From Deltaproteobacteria bacterium (GTDB lineage Bacteria; Myxococcota_A; UBA9042; PHBI01), in the NCBI GenBank assembly GCA_016792665.1, contig JAEUKJ010000265.1, positions 1 to 38,869 of the forward strand: a stretch of DNA of 38,869 nt. The letters run 5' to 3'. Positions 31,979 through 38,869 of this stretch are shown here, in pieces. Both the position numbers and the translations under genes were made by a program. How positions within the stretch are numbered: position 1 is the first letter of the stretch; each line of letters begins with the position of its first letter. Under the pieces are notes generated by a model that ran no database searches, was not told where the DNA came from, and worked only from the letters and a program-made list of their open reading frames with translations.

Positions 31979-32800
31979 TCAACGCTCGCCGTCGCGCTCG
32001 CGGACGGCACGCAGCGCGATGCGGTCCACCGCCCCGGGTGCCACCAGCTTGAGCCACATGCCGACCTTGGCCTTGGCGGTCATGACGACCTCGCGCTCGC
32101 GCCGCGTGATGGCCTTCATGATGATCTCGGTGCAGGTCTCGAGCGACATGGTCGCGCCCTCGCTCTCGTCGCGTGGGCTGTCGCCGAGCGGCTGCCCGTT
32201 GGCGGCAAATCCTTTCTTGCGAATATCGGTGGCGACGAAGCCGGGGGAGATCACCGAGACGTCGACGCCGCTGTCTTTGAGCTCGACGCGGATCGAGTCG
32301 AAGAAGCCCTGCATCGCGTGCTTCGAGGCGGCGTAGCCGCTGCGCGTCGGCACGCCCGTCTTGCCGGTGAGCGACGAGATGGCGACGATGAGCCCGCGCC
32401 CCTGGATGAGTGACGGCAAGGCGGCGTGCGTGACGTGCACGGCGCCGAGGTAGTTGACGCGCATCATGCGGTCGTAGATCGACAGGTCGGTCACGTCGGC
32501 AAAGCGCGCCCACATGCCGATACCGGCGTTGTTGACGAGGAGGTCGCAGGCGCCGAGCTCGCTGACGCAGGTGTCGACGAAGTGCTTGCACTGCGCGGGA
32601 TCGGCGACGTCGACCGGCACGGCCAGGGCCCGCACGCCGAGCGCGCGACACTCGGCCGCGACCGATTCCAGTTCGGCCTGGCCACGCGCGCCGAGGCCGA
32701 GATGGACACCACGCGCGGCGAGGGCGAGCGCCAGCGCCTTGCCGATCCCAGTGCTGGCGCCGGTGATGATCGCGGTCTTGCCGCGCAGCTCCCACTTCAT
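31979..32800 (-). CDS. Short-chain dehydrogenase/reductase (SDR)
   Basis: This encodes 273 residues. Classical SDR motifs: NAD(P)-binding 'IITGASTGIGKALAL' (TGxxxGxG), 'VPVDVAD', 'LLVNNAGIGMWARF' (NNAG), catalytic Ser in 'IVAISSLTGKTG', Tyr-x3-Lys in 'SGYAASKHAMQGFFDSI', and 'VISPGFVATDI'. It is the size of DHRS7-like members. Substrate and cofactor are not shown. The start codon lies 9 bp after the large lipoprotein stop, and the helicase start is 4 bp after its own stop, so all three genes on this strand are probably one transcript; the functional link among them is not obvious. Confidence 0.93.
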   Translation of the reverse strand: MKWELRGKTAIITGASTGIGKALALALAARGVHLGLGARGQAELESVAAECRALGVRALAVPVDVADPAQCKHFVDTCVSELGACDLLVNNAGIGMWARFADVTDLSIYDRMMRVNYLGAVHVTHAALPSLIQGRGLIVAISSLTGKTGVPTRSGYAASKHAMQGFFDSIRVELKDSGVDVSVISPGFVATDIRKKGFAANGQPLGDSPRDESEGATMSLETCTEIIMKAITRREREVVMTAKAKVGMWLKLVAPGAVDRIALRAVRERDGER

Positions 32801-32809
32801 GTCACGCCC

Positions 32810-35470
32810 TTATTTCAGGCCGCCCTGCACCGTGAGGTAGGCGTTGTCGCGGCCGACCGCGCGCACGTCGAGGTTGACGACGGTGCCGACTGGGACGGCC
32901 GAGGTCATGGCCGACAGGTCGAAGGAAGGCAAGGCGAAGGTGAGCTGATCGGCGAACTGGTCGAGCAGCATCGGGATGAGCGTGTCTTTGACGAGCGCCA
33001 CGACGCCCTCGTCGTTGTCGGCGAACGCGCCCTCATTGATGACGACCTCGATCCAGAAGGGATCGAACTCGCCGATGGCGAGCGTCGCGGCGAGCGCGCC
33101 CTCGGCGTTGTTGGCGAAGTCGACGGTGACGCCGGCCTCGGTGAGGATCCAGAGCCCGAGGTGGAGCGGCTCGCCGCCGAAGTCGGCCTCGGCCTCGATC
33201 CAGAGGTCGCCGATCTCGACGACCTCTTTCCCGGCCGCGGCGCCACACGAGTCGAAGACCGGCGGGAGCAGCGCATCGATGACGATGTGCGCGCCCTGGA
33301 GGCCGATGCCGCCCAGGAGCGCGGCCGACTCCTCGGGCCCGAGGTCGAGCGTGGTCGTGCCGCCTTCCCACATGGCGAAGAGCAGCTGGTTGATGAGGTC
33401 GTCGTGCAGCCCGAGCACCATCGGCTGCGGGGGCGGGAAGGTCAGGGATTGGGCCGGGGCGCAGCCCGTGTGCGCGATGCTGCCGAGGTGCGGGTGGGGG
33501 CGGCGCGGGGTCTCGGTGTGGGCGAGGCCGTCGACGCGGAGCTGGAGGCGCTCGGGTGCGATGTCGATGCCGCGCGCCTGCGTCTTCATGATGACGGTGT
33601 TGGCCGGCTGACCCGCGACAGGCGACGGGATGTCGAAGCGCTGGTCGAGGTTCAAGGCCGAGAAGAGGCCGCCCAGCGCGCTCTGGACCTGGTCCTCGAC
33701 CACGGTCACCACGAGCGCCTGCATGATGCCGATGAGCGGATCGCGGATGGCCGTGACGACAAACGCGATGGCGGCCTGGGCGAGGCCGGTCGGGTCGGGG
33801 ATCGAGACCTCCAGGCCGTCGATGACCACGCGCGTGTTCTCGGCGCGGGTGACCGTCTCGCCGTTGACGATCGAGACCGCGATGTCGGTATCGAGGATGA
33901 CGGCGTTGGTCTTGATGGTGCCGGGGAGCTCGGCGATGGGCCGCGTCGCGCAGAGGACGGGGACGTCGCAGGGGAAGAAGAGGGAGATGACGCCCGAGAG
34001 GCGGACGAGCTCGACGCGCATGTGGATGCGGCCGTTGGTCAGCGTCATGGCGACGTTGACGTCGTCCATCTTGATGGAGGTCATGCGAATCTGGCAGGTG
34101 CCGCCGATGCACGAAAAGCTCGTCAGCGGATTGGGCACGAAGCCCGTGAAGTCGATATTCGCGATGATGAACTCGAAGAGGCTCGAGAGGTCGTCGCGCG
34201 TGGGCTCGTTGTGGTCGAGATCGTCGAAGATTTCCTGCGTGAGCACGAGCGCGACCCCATTGGTGATGCCGTCGGTCGCGAAGTCGCGGGCCTCCATCGC
34301 GTGATATTCGGTGGATTTCTCGACGGCGCGGGTGGCCATCGTCTCGAGGCCGTACGGGTCGGCGGCGTGGATATCGAGGAGGTTCACGCCGTAGGCGAGT
34401 GGGATGCGCGCGGAGAAATTGCCACCTTCGCGCGGGACGGTGACCGGGATGTCGCCGATGCGCAGCGAAGCGATCTCGCCGAGGTTGTCGGTGACGGTGC
34501 CAGAGACGGTGACCTCGGTGAGGTCGCGCGTGACGAGGCCGCGCTCGGGGCTCTTGATGACGAGCACGGGCGGCGTGATGTCGACCACGACCGGGGCGGT
34601 CGCGGTCAGCGGCGGGTCGTCGGTGGACTGCGCGCTGATCGTGTACTTGCCCTCGAGGTCGAAGCGCACCTTGTCGAGGAGGTCGCCGCTCACGCGGTGA
34701 TGCCCGGGCGGCGTGGCGTCGATGGCGGTCACGGGGATCTCACCCTCGATGCGGTTGCCGAAGCGGTCGATGCCGTAGCCCTTCACGGTGATGGGCTGGC
34801 CAGTACCGTAGGCGGGCTGCACGGGCGAGAGCGCGAGGCCGAGGGCGGCGCGGGCGGCGGGGCTGACGGTGAGGGTCGCGTGCTGACGGGCCTCGACCGG
34901 GACGGCCGTGGACGAGCACATGACCTCGTACTGGCCGGCCGTGGTGGCCGAGACGCTGGCCAGGCCACCGACCACGACGCTCGCGTTCGGCGTGACGATG
35001 AGCGAGAGCGCGGCCTCGGTCGTGTTGCCGTAGGCGTCGCGCGCGACGCAGGTGACGGCCGCGGTGTCGCCCGCCAGGATCTGCGACGGGGTGAGGGTGA
35101 GGGCGGTCGTGGCGGCGGGGCCGGGGCGGACCTCGAGCGGGACGGGCGTCGCGTCGCGGAGGTTCAGCTCGATGTCGACGCAGGCGACCTGGCGCGTGCC
35201 GGCAGCGGTCACCATCAGGTCCATGCCCTGCGCGACCGCACCCGTCGAGGGGTCGAGGGTCATCCCGAAGGTGCCGCCGGCCAGCGGCTCGCCGCGGCCG
35301 TTGACGCGGACGCAGGCGACGGTCGTGTGCTCACCGGCGGTGATGGAGGTCGGCGAGACCTGGGTCTCGACCCCGACGGCGAGGGTCGGGTCGAAGGCCT
35401 GCTCGTCATCGCCACAGGCGGCGAGAGTGAAGAGCACGAGCCAGCCACGTGACGCGATCCTTCCAACCAT
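32810..35470 (-). CDS. Large lipoprotein with Ig-like repeats and a C-terminal domain of unknown fold
   Basis: This encodes 886 residues. The start has AAGGAAGG on the coding strand upstream, and the N-terminus is a short signal peptide with lipobox LAAC (about residue 19) followed by acidic residues. Three or more Ig-like repeats follow, each with a phrase like 'SPTSITAGEHTTVACVRVNG', 'TPSQILAGDTAAVTCVARDAYGN' and 'GYGIDRFGNRIEG'. A further one ('LVIKSPERGLVTRDLTEVTV') resembles cell-surface Ig modules. The C-terminal half (about 400-886) has long amphipathic strands and helices ('VEDQVQSALGGLFSALNLDQ', 'DGLAHTETPRRPHPH', 'LHDDLINQLLFAMWEGGTTT') that I do not recognise with confidence; they are compatible with a lipid-binding TULIP-like fold, which is inference. 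It heads the lipoprotein-SDR-helicase unit and is divergent from the DUF11 protein. Confidence 0.85.
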   Translation of the reverse strand: MVGRIASRGWLVLFTLAACGDDEQAFDPTLAVGVETQVSPTSITAGEHTTVACVRVNGRGEPLAGGTFGMTLDPSTGAVAQGMDLMVTAAGTRQVACVDIELNLRDATPVPLEVRPGPAATTALTLTPSQILAGDTAAVTCVARDAYGNTTEAALSLIVTPNASVVVGGLASVSATTAGQYEVMCSSTAVPVEARQHATLTVSPAARAALGLALSPVQPAYGTGQPITVKGYGIDRFGNRIEGEIPVTAIDATPPGHHRVSGDLLDKVRFDLEGKYTISAQSTDDPPLTATAPVVVDITPPVLVIKSPERGLVTRDLTEVTVSGTVTDNLGEIASLRIGDIPVTVPREGGNFSARIPLAYGVNLLDIHAADPYGLETMATRAVEKSTEYHAMEARDFATDGITNGVALVLTQEIFDDLDHNEPTRDDLSSLFEFIIANIDFTGFVPNPLTSFSCIGGTCQIRMTSIKMDDVNVAMTLTNGRIHMRVELVRLSGVISLFFPCDVPVLCATRPIAELPGTIKTNAVILDTDIAVSIVNGETVTRAENTRVVIDGLEVSIPDPTGLAQAAIAFVVTAIRDPLIGIMQALVVTVVEDQVQSALGGLFSALNLDQRFDIPSPVAGQPANTVIMKTQARGIDIAPERLQLRVDGLAHTETPRRPHPHLGSIAHTGCAPAQSLTFPPPQPMVLGLHDDLINQLLFAMWEGGTTTLDLGPEESAALLGGIGLQGAHIVIDALLPPVFDSCGAAAGKEVVEIGDLWIEAEADFGGEPLHLGLWILTEAGVTVDFANNAEGALAATLAIGEFDPFWIEVVINEGAFADNDEGVVALVKDTLIPMLLDQFADQLTFALPSFDLSAMTSAVPVGTVVNLDVRAVGRDNAYLTVQGGLK

Positions 35471-35535
35471 GAGCAACCTTCCTTCGGCGTGCCTTGCGGC
35501 CCCGAGCGTCGACCTTCCCTCGTCGCATCCGCGAT

Positions 35536-35565
35536 CCCCGCATGCGCGGACCGCGGGGCGTTTTA
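35536..35565 (+). terminator. Hairpin with short T run in the divergent intergenic region
   Basis: CCCCGC (35536-35541) pairs with GCGGGG (35553-35558) and is followed by CGTTTTA. It has the look of a weak intrinsic terminator or leader hairpin reading toward the DUF11 gene. No upstream transcript on this strand is evident, so it could act as an attenuator or be coincidental. Confidence 0.25.
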
Positions 35566-35633
35566 CCGATCCCCTCGCATCCGCACAAGCGTCGGGCCCC
35601 GGCATACCCCGAAGCCGCGCCATGTCGAGCTGT

Positions 35634-35661
35634 TTGGCGACGGGTGGGTCACAATTACGAT
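35634..35661 (+). promoter_or_regulatory. Possible sigma-70 promoter of the DUF11 surface protein
   Basis: TTGGCG (35634-35639) and TACGAT (35656-35661) are spaced 16 bp and match the -35 and -10 consensus at four of six bases each. They lie about 45 bp before the start codon in an AT-richer patch. The call is weak because consensus promoters are uncommon in this kind of genome. Confidence 0.3.
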
Positions 35662-35707
35662 TCTCGTCATTGACCCGGGATGAACAAGTTGGCAGAAGGC
35701 CGCCGCC

Positions 35708-38008
35708 ATGAACGTCCAAAGAACTACGAAAACCGTGTCGGTGCTTGCCCTCGCTTTGTCCGGGATCCTTGGAGGATCGGAGAGCACGGTGCGAGCCCAG
35801 GAGCTCGTCTACCAGGATACGCTGCACGGCGAGATCGTCGCGACTGGCAACACCCTTGGCCTCGACTCGAACCTCGACGGGGCGAACCCGACCAAGCCCG
35901 GGATCGGCGGCGGCATCGGCGTCTTCATCGCCAACCCGCTGAAGTATGCGGCCGATACCTTCAGCACCTTCCCGGCCGGCGTGACGAGCAACTGGCAGCG
36001 GGCCGGCAGCTCGGCCTTCCTCGACCTCGGCGAGACGGTGGGGATCGAGCACGCGGAGCTGGTCTGGGCCTGCTCGAGCCAGGTCAACGGCGACCCGGCC
36101 ACGCCGCTGGACACGCCGAACACGGCCAACCTGACCTTGCCCGACGGGACCGTGATGCCGGTCTCGCCCGATGGCGAGGTGACGAACCTGACGCTCTTGC
36201 GCGCGGCCTACCGCTATTACCAGCGCTGGGCGGACGTGACCGACCTGGTCATCGACGGCGGGGCCGGGCTCTACACGGTGTCGGATGTGGCGGGGACGTC
36301 GAAGGCCGACGCGAACTACCTGACCGGCTGTGGCTGGACCCTGGTCGTCGTGACGAGTGCCACCGAGATGCCGCTGCGCAACTTGAATGTGTGGGTGGCG
36401 GGGCTCGAGATCCGGGCGACGGGCGTCAATGGGGCCGGGGACGCGTGCCCTTGCAACCTGGAGATCGAGCTCGACGGCTTCTGCACGCCGGCCGCCCCTG
36501 CGAGCCCGAGTGGGCGCATGGTCGTGTCCGCGATGGAGGGCGACGTGCGCTTTGTCGGCGACACGATGGGCATCCAGAATCCGCTGAGCCTCGACGCGTT
36601 CCTGCCGCTGGCCGGCCCGAACAACGCGCGCAACAACTTCTTCGCGTCGCAGGTCAATGGCAGCGACGGCCTGCTGGACACGCGCGGGACCTTCGGGACC
36701 TCGAACCACACCATCGATCCGACCGACGGCTCGAAGTTCACGCAGCTCCCCGGGGCGCGCCAGGGCTGGGACATCACGCGCATCCCGCTGAACGACCAGA
36801 CCTTCAACCCGGGCGTGCTGAAGAACGACCAGACGGCGACGCGCTTCAAGATCACGACCACGCCGCAGGGCGACGACTACATCCTGAACGCGGTGGCGAT
36901 GGAGCTCGACGTGGCCTCGCCGCTGCTTCTTTCGGAGCACCTGGTCGACCGTGAGGTGACCTTCGTCGGCGATATCGTGACGGCGTCGATCACGCTGACC
37001 AATGGCGGCTATGCGAGCGCGGACGCGGTCGCCTTCTGCTACGACGTGCCCGACAATACGCAGCTCCTCGGGGTGTCGGTCGACGGCACGGCGCGCAACG
37101 GGGTGACGGCCGACTCGCTGTCGCCGCGACACTGCCAGTCGCCGACGGGTGGCCTGGCGCTCGGGGCGATGGCGGTGGGCGAGGCGCGCACGATCAGCGT
37201 GCGCATGCGCGTGACCCGCATCGAGCCGAAGCCGTCGCAGTACGATCGCGTGCGCGTCACCGAGAGCTGGCGGACCGAGTGGACGCCGCGGTGCGCGGGC
37301 GCGCAGAAAGAGACCGACACGCAGATCGGGACGACGCGCGCGATCGTGGCGCCGCTCCTGCGGGTGACCCTGACCGTGACGCCGAACACCGACGTCGATG
37401 GTGGCACCACCCTGACCTATCAGATCGTGGTCGAGAACGTCGGCAGCGGGCCGTCGAACGGGACCATCGTCATCGCTGGGATCCCGGTCGGGACGACGTA
37501 CGTGTCGGGGTCGACGACTCTCAATGGGGGCGAGGTCCCTGACGAGGGCGGGACGACGGCGTTCGCAGACGGCAATGAGGTTCACAGCGCCGGGGCGGAC
37601 GCGGGCGTCATCGTCCCGGGGCAGTCGGCGATCGTGACGTACCAGGTCGTGACCGACCAACCGACGACCACCGACCGCACCGAGGTCGTCAATGCCGTCG
37701 ATGTCGATCCCGACGGACCGGTTGGACCGAGCCCGACGACGACCTCGAACGAGGTCGTGACCGGCGTCAACAGGATGATCCCGGTCGAGCCCGAGCCCGA
37801 GCCCGAGCCGCAGCCCGAGGTGGTCGAGCCCGAGCCCGAGCCCGAGCCGCAGCCCGAGGTGGCCGAGGTCGACCCGTGCACCTTGACGCCGAACAACTGC
37901 TACCTGGTCGAGGGCGGCGGCTGCGCCAGCAGCGGGACCGATCTGGGCCTGGCGATGGGCGTCCTGGCGACGGCGCTGGTGGTGATGCGGCGGCGGCGCG
38001 CGGCCTGA
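35708..38008 (+). CDS. DUF11-type surface protein with MYXO-CTERM-like sorting tail
   Basis: This encodes 766 residues with AGAAGG before the ATG. The N-terminus is a Sec signal peptide likely cut after 'STVRA'. The first 400 residues include a DUF3344-like part ('RYYQRWADVTDLVIDGGAGL', 'GCGWTLVVVTSATEMPLRNL'). Two DUF11-like repeats follow ('EVTFVGDIVTASITLTNGGY', 'TLTYQIVVENVGSGPSNGT'). A Pro/Glu spacer of two 13-residue repeats precedes the C-terminal 'EGGGCASSGTDLGLAMGVLA', a hydrophobic helix and RRRR. The Cys-containing signature, helix and basic cluster match the tripartite MYXO-CTERM sorting signal, which is thought to anchor or process proteins at the myxobacterial surface. It is divergent from the large lipoprotein. 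Its role is probably structural or adhesive. Confidence 0.88.
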   Translation: MNVQRTTKTVSVLALALSGILGGSESTVRAQELVYQDTLHGEIVATGNTLGLDSNLDGANPTKPGIGGGIGVFIANPLKYAADTFSTFPAGVTSNWQRAGSSAFLDLGETVGIEHAELVWACSSQVNGDPATPLDTPNTANLTLPDGTVMPVSPDGEVTNLTLLRAAYRYYQRWADVTDLVIDGGAGLYTVSDVAGTSKADANYLTGCGWTLVVVTSATEMPLRNLNVWVAGLEIRATGVNGAGDACPCNLEIELDGFCTPAAPASPSGRMVVSAMEGDVRFVGDTMGIQNPLSLDAFLPLAGPNNARNNFFASQVNGSDGLLDTRGTFGTSNHTIDPTDGSKFTQLPGARQGWDITRIPLNDQTFNPGVLKNDQTATRFKITTTPQGDDYILNAVAMELDVASPLLLSEHLVDREVTFVGDIVTASITLTNGGYASADAVAFCYDVPDNTQLLGVSVDGTARNGVTADSLSPRHCQSPTGGLALGAMAVGEARTISVRMRVTRIEPKPSQYDRVRVTESWRTEWTPRCAGAQKETDTQIGTTRAIVAPLLRVTLTVTPNTDVDGGTTLTYQIVVENVGSGPSNGTIVIAGIPVGTTYVSGSTTLNGGEVPDEGGTTAFADGNEVHSAGADAGVIVPGQSAIVTYQVVTDQPTTTDRTEVVNAVDVDPDGPVGPSPTTTSNEVVTGVNRMIPVEPEPEPEPQPEVVEPEPEPEPQPEVAEVDPCTLTPNNCYLVEGGGCASSGTDLGLAMGVLATALVVMRRRRAA
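37784..37861 (+). repeat. Two tandem 39-bp units coding a Pro-Glu spacer
   Basis: The unit encodes VEPEPEPEPQPEV and is repeated without gap. It forms a stiff acidic spacer just before the sorting tail, as in many wall- or surface-anchored proteins. Copy number is likely to vary among strains. Confidence 0.85.
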
Positions 38009-38106
38009 GGCAGGCGATCTGAGCGGCGAGAGAGCCGAGCGCTGGGCCGAAGTGCCCAATCGGGTCCGCGGTTTGACGGACGGGGTTGAAGGCGACTAAC
38101 GTGATC

Positions 38107-38232
38107 TTGCACTCGCCGGCAGCCTCGCTCCGCGTGGCCTCGTGCGAATTGCACTCGCCGGCAGCCTCGCTCCGCGTGGCCTTGTGCGAATTGCACTCGC
38201 CGGCAGCCTCGCTCCGCGTGGCCTTGTGCGAA
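38107..38232. repeat. Three exact-period 42-bp tandem repeats
   Basis: Units begin at 38107, 38149 and 38191 and fill 126 bp without gaps. They differ at one position only (the first has C where the others have T near the end). Each begins TTGCACTCGCCGG and ends GTGCGAA, so the ends can pair (GCAC/GTGC). They occupy much of the 343-bp gap between the DUF11 gene and the next lipoprotein gene; otherwise that gap holds no gene. Confidence 0.9.
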
Positions 38233-38351
38233 TTCGGTCACTCCGATTTCGCGAATTAACCCGCACTTCGAGTCCCCCCCTCACACTTGGGCGTTGCTGC
38301 TCGCCGCGTTGTCTTGGACGCGGTGGGTCGCTGCGCATCGGCAGGGCCATC

Positions 38352-38869
38352 TTGCTCGCACGCATATCATGGGTGCCAGTTGGGTTGTTTGTCGTCGCCG
38401 CGTGCCGGGACCCGGGGCCCGCAACGCTCGAGCCGCCGCCGACCGAGGTCGAAGGCGGTGCGCTGGCGTCGGGGCCGCTGGACTGGCGGGTGTGGCAGAT
38501 CGCCGAGAGTGGCTATTTCGTCCATCGACTGGCCCTTCGCAAGATAGCAGCGACGGGCTTGAAGAACCCTGCTTGTGCGCTCCAGCTCGTCGAGGTCACG
38601 GGCTACGATCACCAACCCCAGCACCTCCTCTTGAGGCGCTTCGAAGAGACACGCGGACCGTGCCGACCCTCGGCCTCGACGCTGACCGTGCCCCTGGATG
38701 CGCGCTATTGGTCGGCAGCGGTTGCGGGAGACTTCGACGGCGATGGGCTGGACGAGCTGGCGGCGGCGGCGTTCGCGGACGCGTCGGGCTCGCGGAGGAG
38801 CGGTGAGATCGTCGTCGCTCGGGGAAGCGACGTCGACCTCGAGCACCCGATCGCGATCGACCTGCCCTA
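38352..38869 (+). CDS. FG-GAP-type lipoprotein, N-terminal part (3' truncated by window)
   Basis: The frame is open from a TTG at 38352 to the window edge (172 residues visible). AGGG lies six bases before the TTG, and starting there gives a lipoprotein signal peptide ('SWVPVGLFVVAAC', lipobox VAAC at about residue 19), which no other frame here provides. After an acidic/Pro-rich linker the sequence has 'DWRVWQIAESGYFVHRLALR'. Later 'WSAAVAGDFDGDGLDELAAA' is a clear FG-GAP/integrin-alpha-like repeat with a Ca-binding DxDGDG loop. Such proteins form beta-propellers at the cell surface. An ATG in another frame nearby is a shadow. The remainder of the protein is beyond the window. Confidence 0.75.
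   Translation, partial: MLARISWVPVGLFVVAACRDPGPATLEPPPTEVEGGALASGPLDWRVWQIAESGYFVHRLALRKIAATGLKNPACALQLVEVTGYDHQPQHLLLRRFEETRGPCRPSASTLTVPLDARYWSAAVAGDFDGDGLDELAAAAFADASGSRRSGEIVVARGSDVDLEHPIAIDLP

Noticed and set aside
29401-32052. 883-residue + strand frame opposite the helicase
   Set aside because: It is the antisense shadow of the SNF2 gene, which has all helicase motifs; the + frame shows no family pattern.
32426-35452. 1008-residue + strand frame opposite the lipoprotein and SDR genes
   Set aside because: Asp/Val/Arg-rich shadow without recognisable domain.
35471-38059. A very long open frame on the minus strand (extending the large lipoprotein gene upstream to 38059)
   Set aside because: It runs antisense to the clearly coding DUF11 gene, is Arg/His/Gly-rich low-complexity, and the lipoprotein has its own signal peptide and ribosome site at 35470.
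1-38869. tRNA, rRNA or known riboswitch
   Set aside because: Looked for cloverleaf-type spacing with CCA-adjacent stems, rRNA-like conserved blocks and cobalamin-box-like sequence near the CblC-like gene; none was convincing by eye.

Overview
The window is very GC-rich, and nearly every gene has strong G/C third-position bias. Several features point to Myxococcota or a close deltaproteobacterial relative: Asp/Thr-rich surface lipoproteins, a 1205-residue Ser/Thr kinase carrying AAA-ATPase and TPR-like regions, a C-terminal segment matching the MYXO-CTERM sorting signal, and a site close to the Myxococcus-type LexA box. No rRNA, tRNA, CRISPR array, insertion sequence or phage gene was seen. 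I cannot place it below phylum level.

Layout. 0-2.6 kb: end of a Gly-rich protein, a convergent beta-propeller lipoprotein, and a PNPOx-family flavoprotein. 2.7-4.9 kb: a divergent MocR/PdxR-type regulator with a clear three-half-site operator in the shared intergenic region, then an ArsR-DUF2087 regulator. 5-8.3 kb: metallophosphoesterase, SplB-like radical SAM enzyme behind a LexA-like box, site-2 protease. 8.4-13 kb: a regulatory cassette on the + strand (PAS/GAF histidine kinase, GAF-AAA+ enhancer-binding-type regulator, ECF-like sigma factor) with a near-consensus sigma-54 promoter in front of the sigma gene. 13.2-20.4 kb: a minus-strand two-gene operon of the large kinase followed by a 1187-residue natural fusion of an FAD amine oxidase and a neutral ceramidase. 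20.5-22.7 kb: YbjN-like protein, small membrane protein, lipoprotein and ElaA-like acetyltransferase. 22.8-28.7 kb: minus-strand EEP hydrolase and CblC/MMACHC-like protein, divergent from a + strand run of membrane transglutaminase, acyltransferase, thyA and folA. 29-35.5 kb: minus-strand operon of a large lipoprotein, an SDR and a SWIM-SNF2 helicase. 35.7 kb to the end: a DUF11-type surface protein with a MYXO-CTERM-like tail and the start of an FG-GAP lipoprotein.

The most unusual items are these. (1) The amine oxidase-ceramidase fusion, whose two activities could in principle act in sequence on ceramide and sphingoid base, co-operonic with a signalling kinase. (2) The kinase/EBP/ECF cassette, where a sigma-54 promoter and a twice-occurring 18-bp palindrome sit beside an AAA+ regulator whose GAFTGA loop is altered. 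(3) Three unrelated families of three-copy short repeats, two with obvious hairpins, placed just after gene 3' ends. (4) AT-rich words (GAATATC/GATATTC and GGCAATTT/AAATTGCC) that recur only in the 20.8-34.5 kb part.
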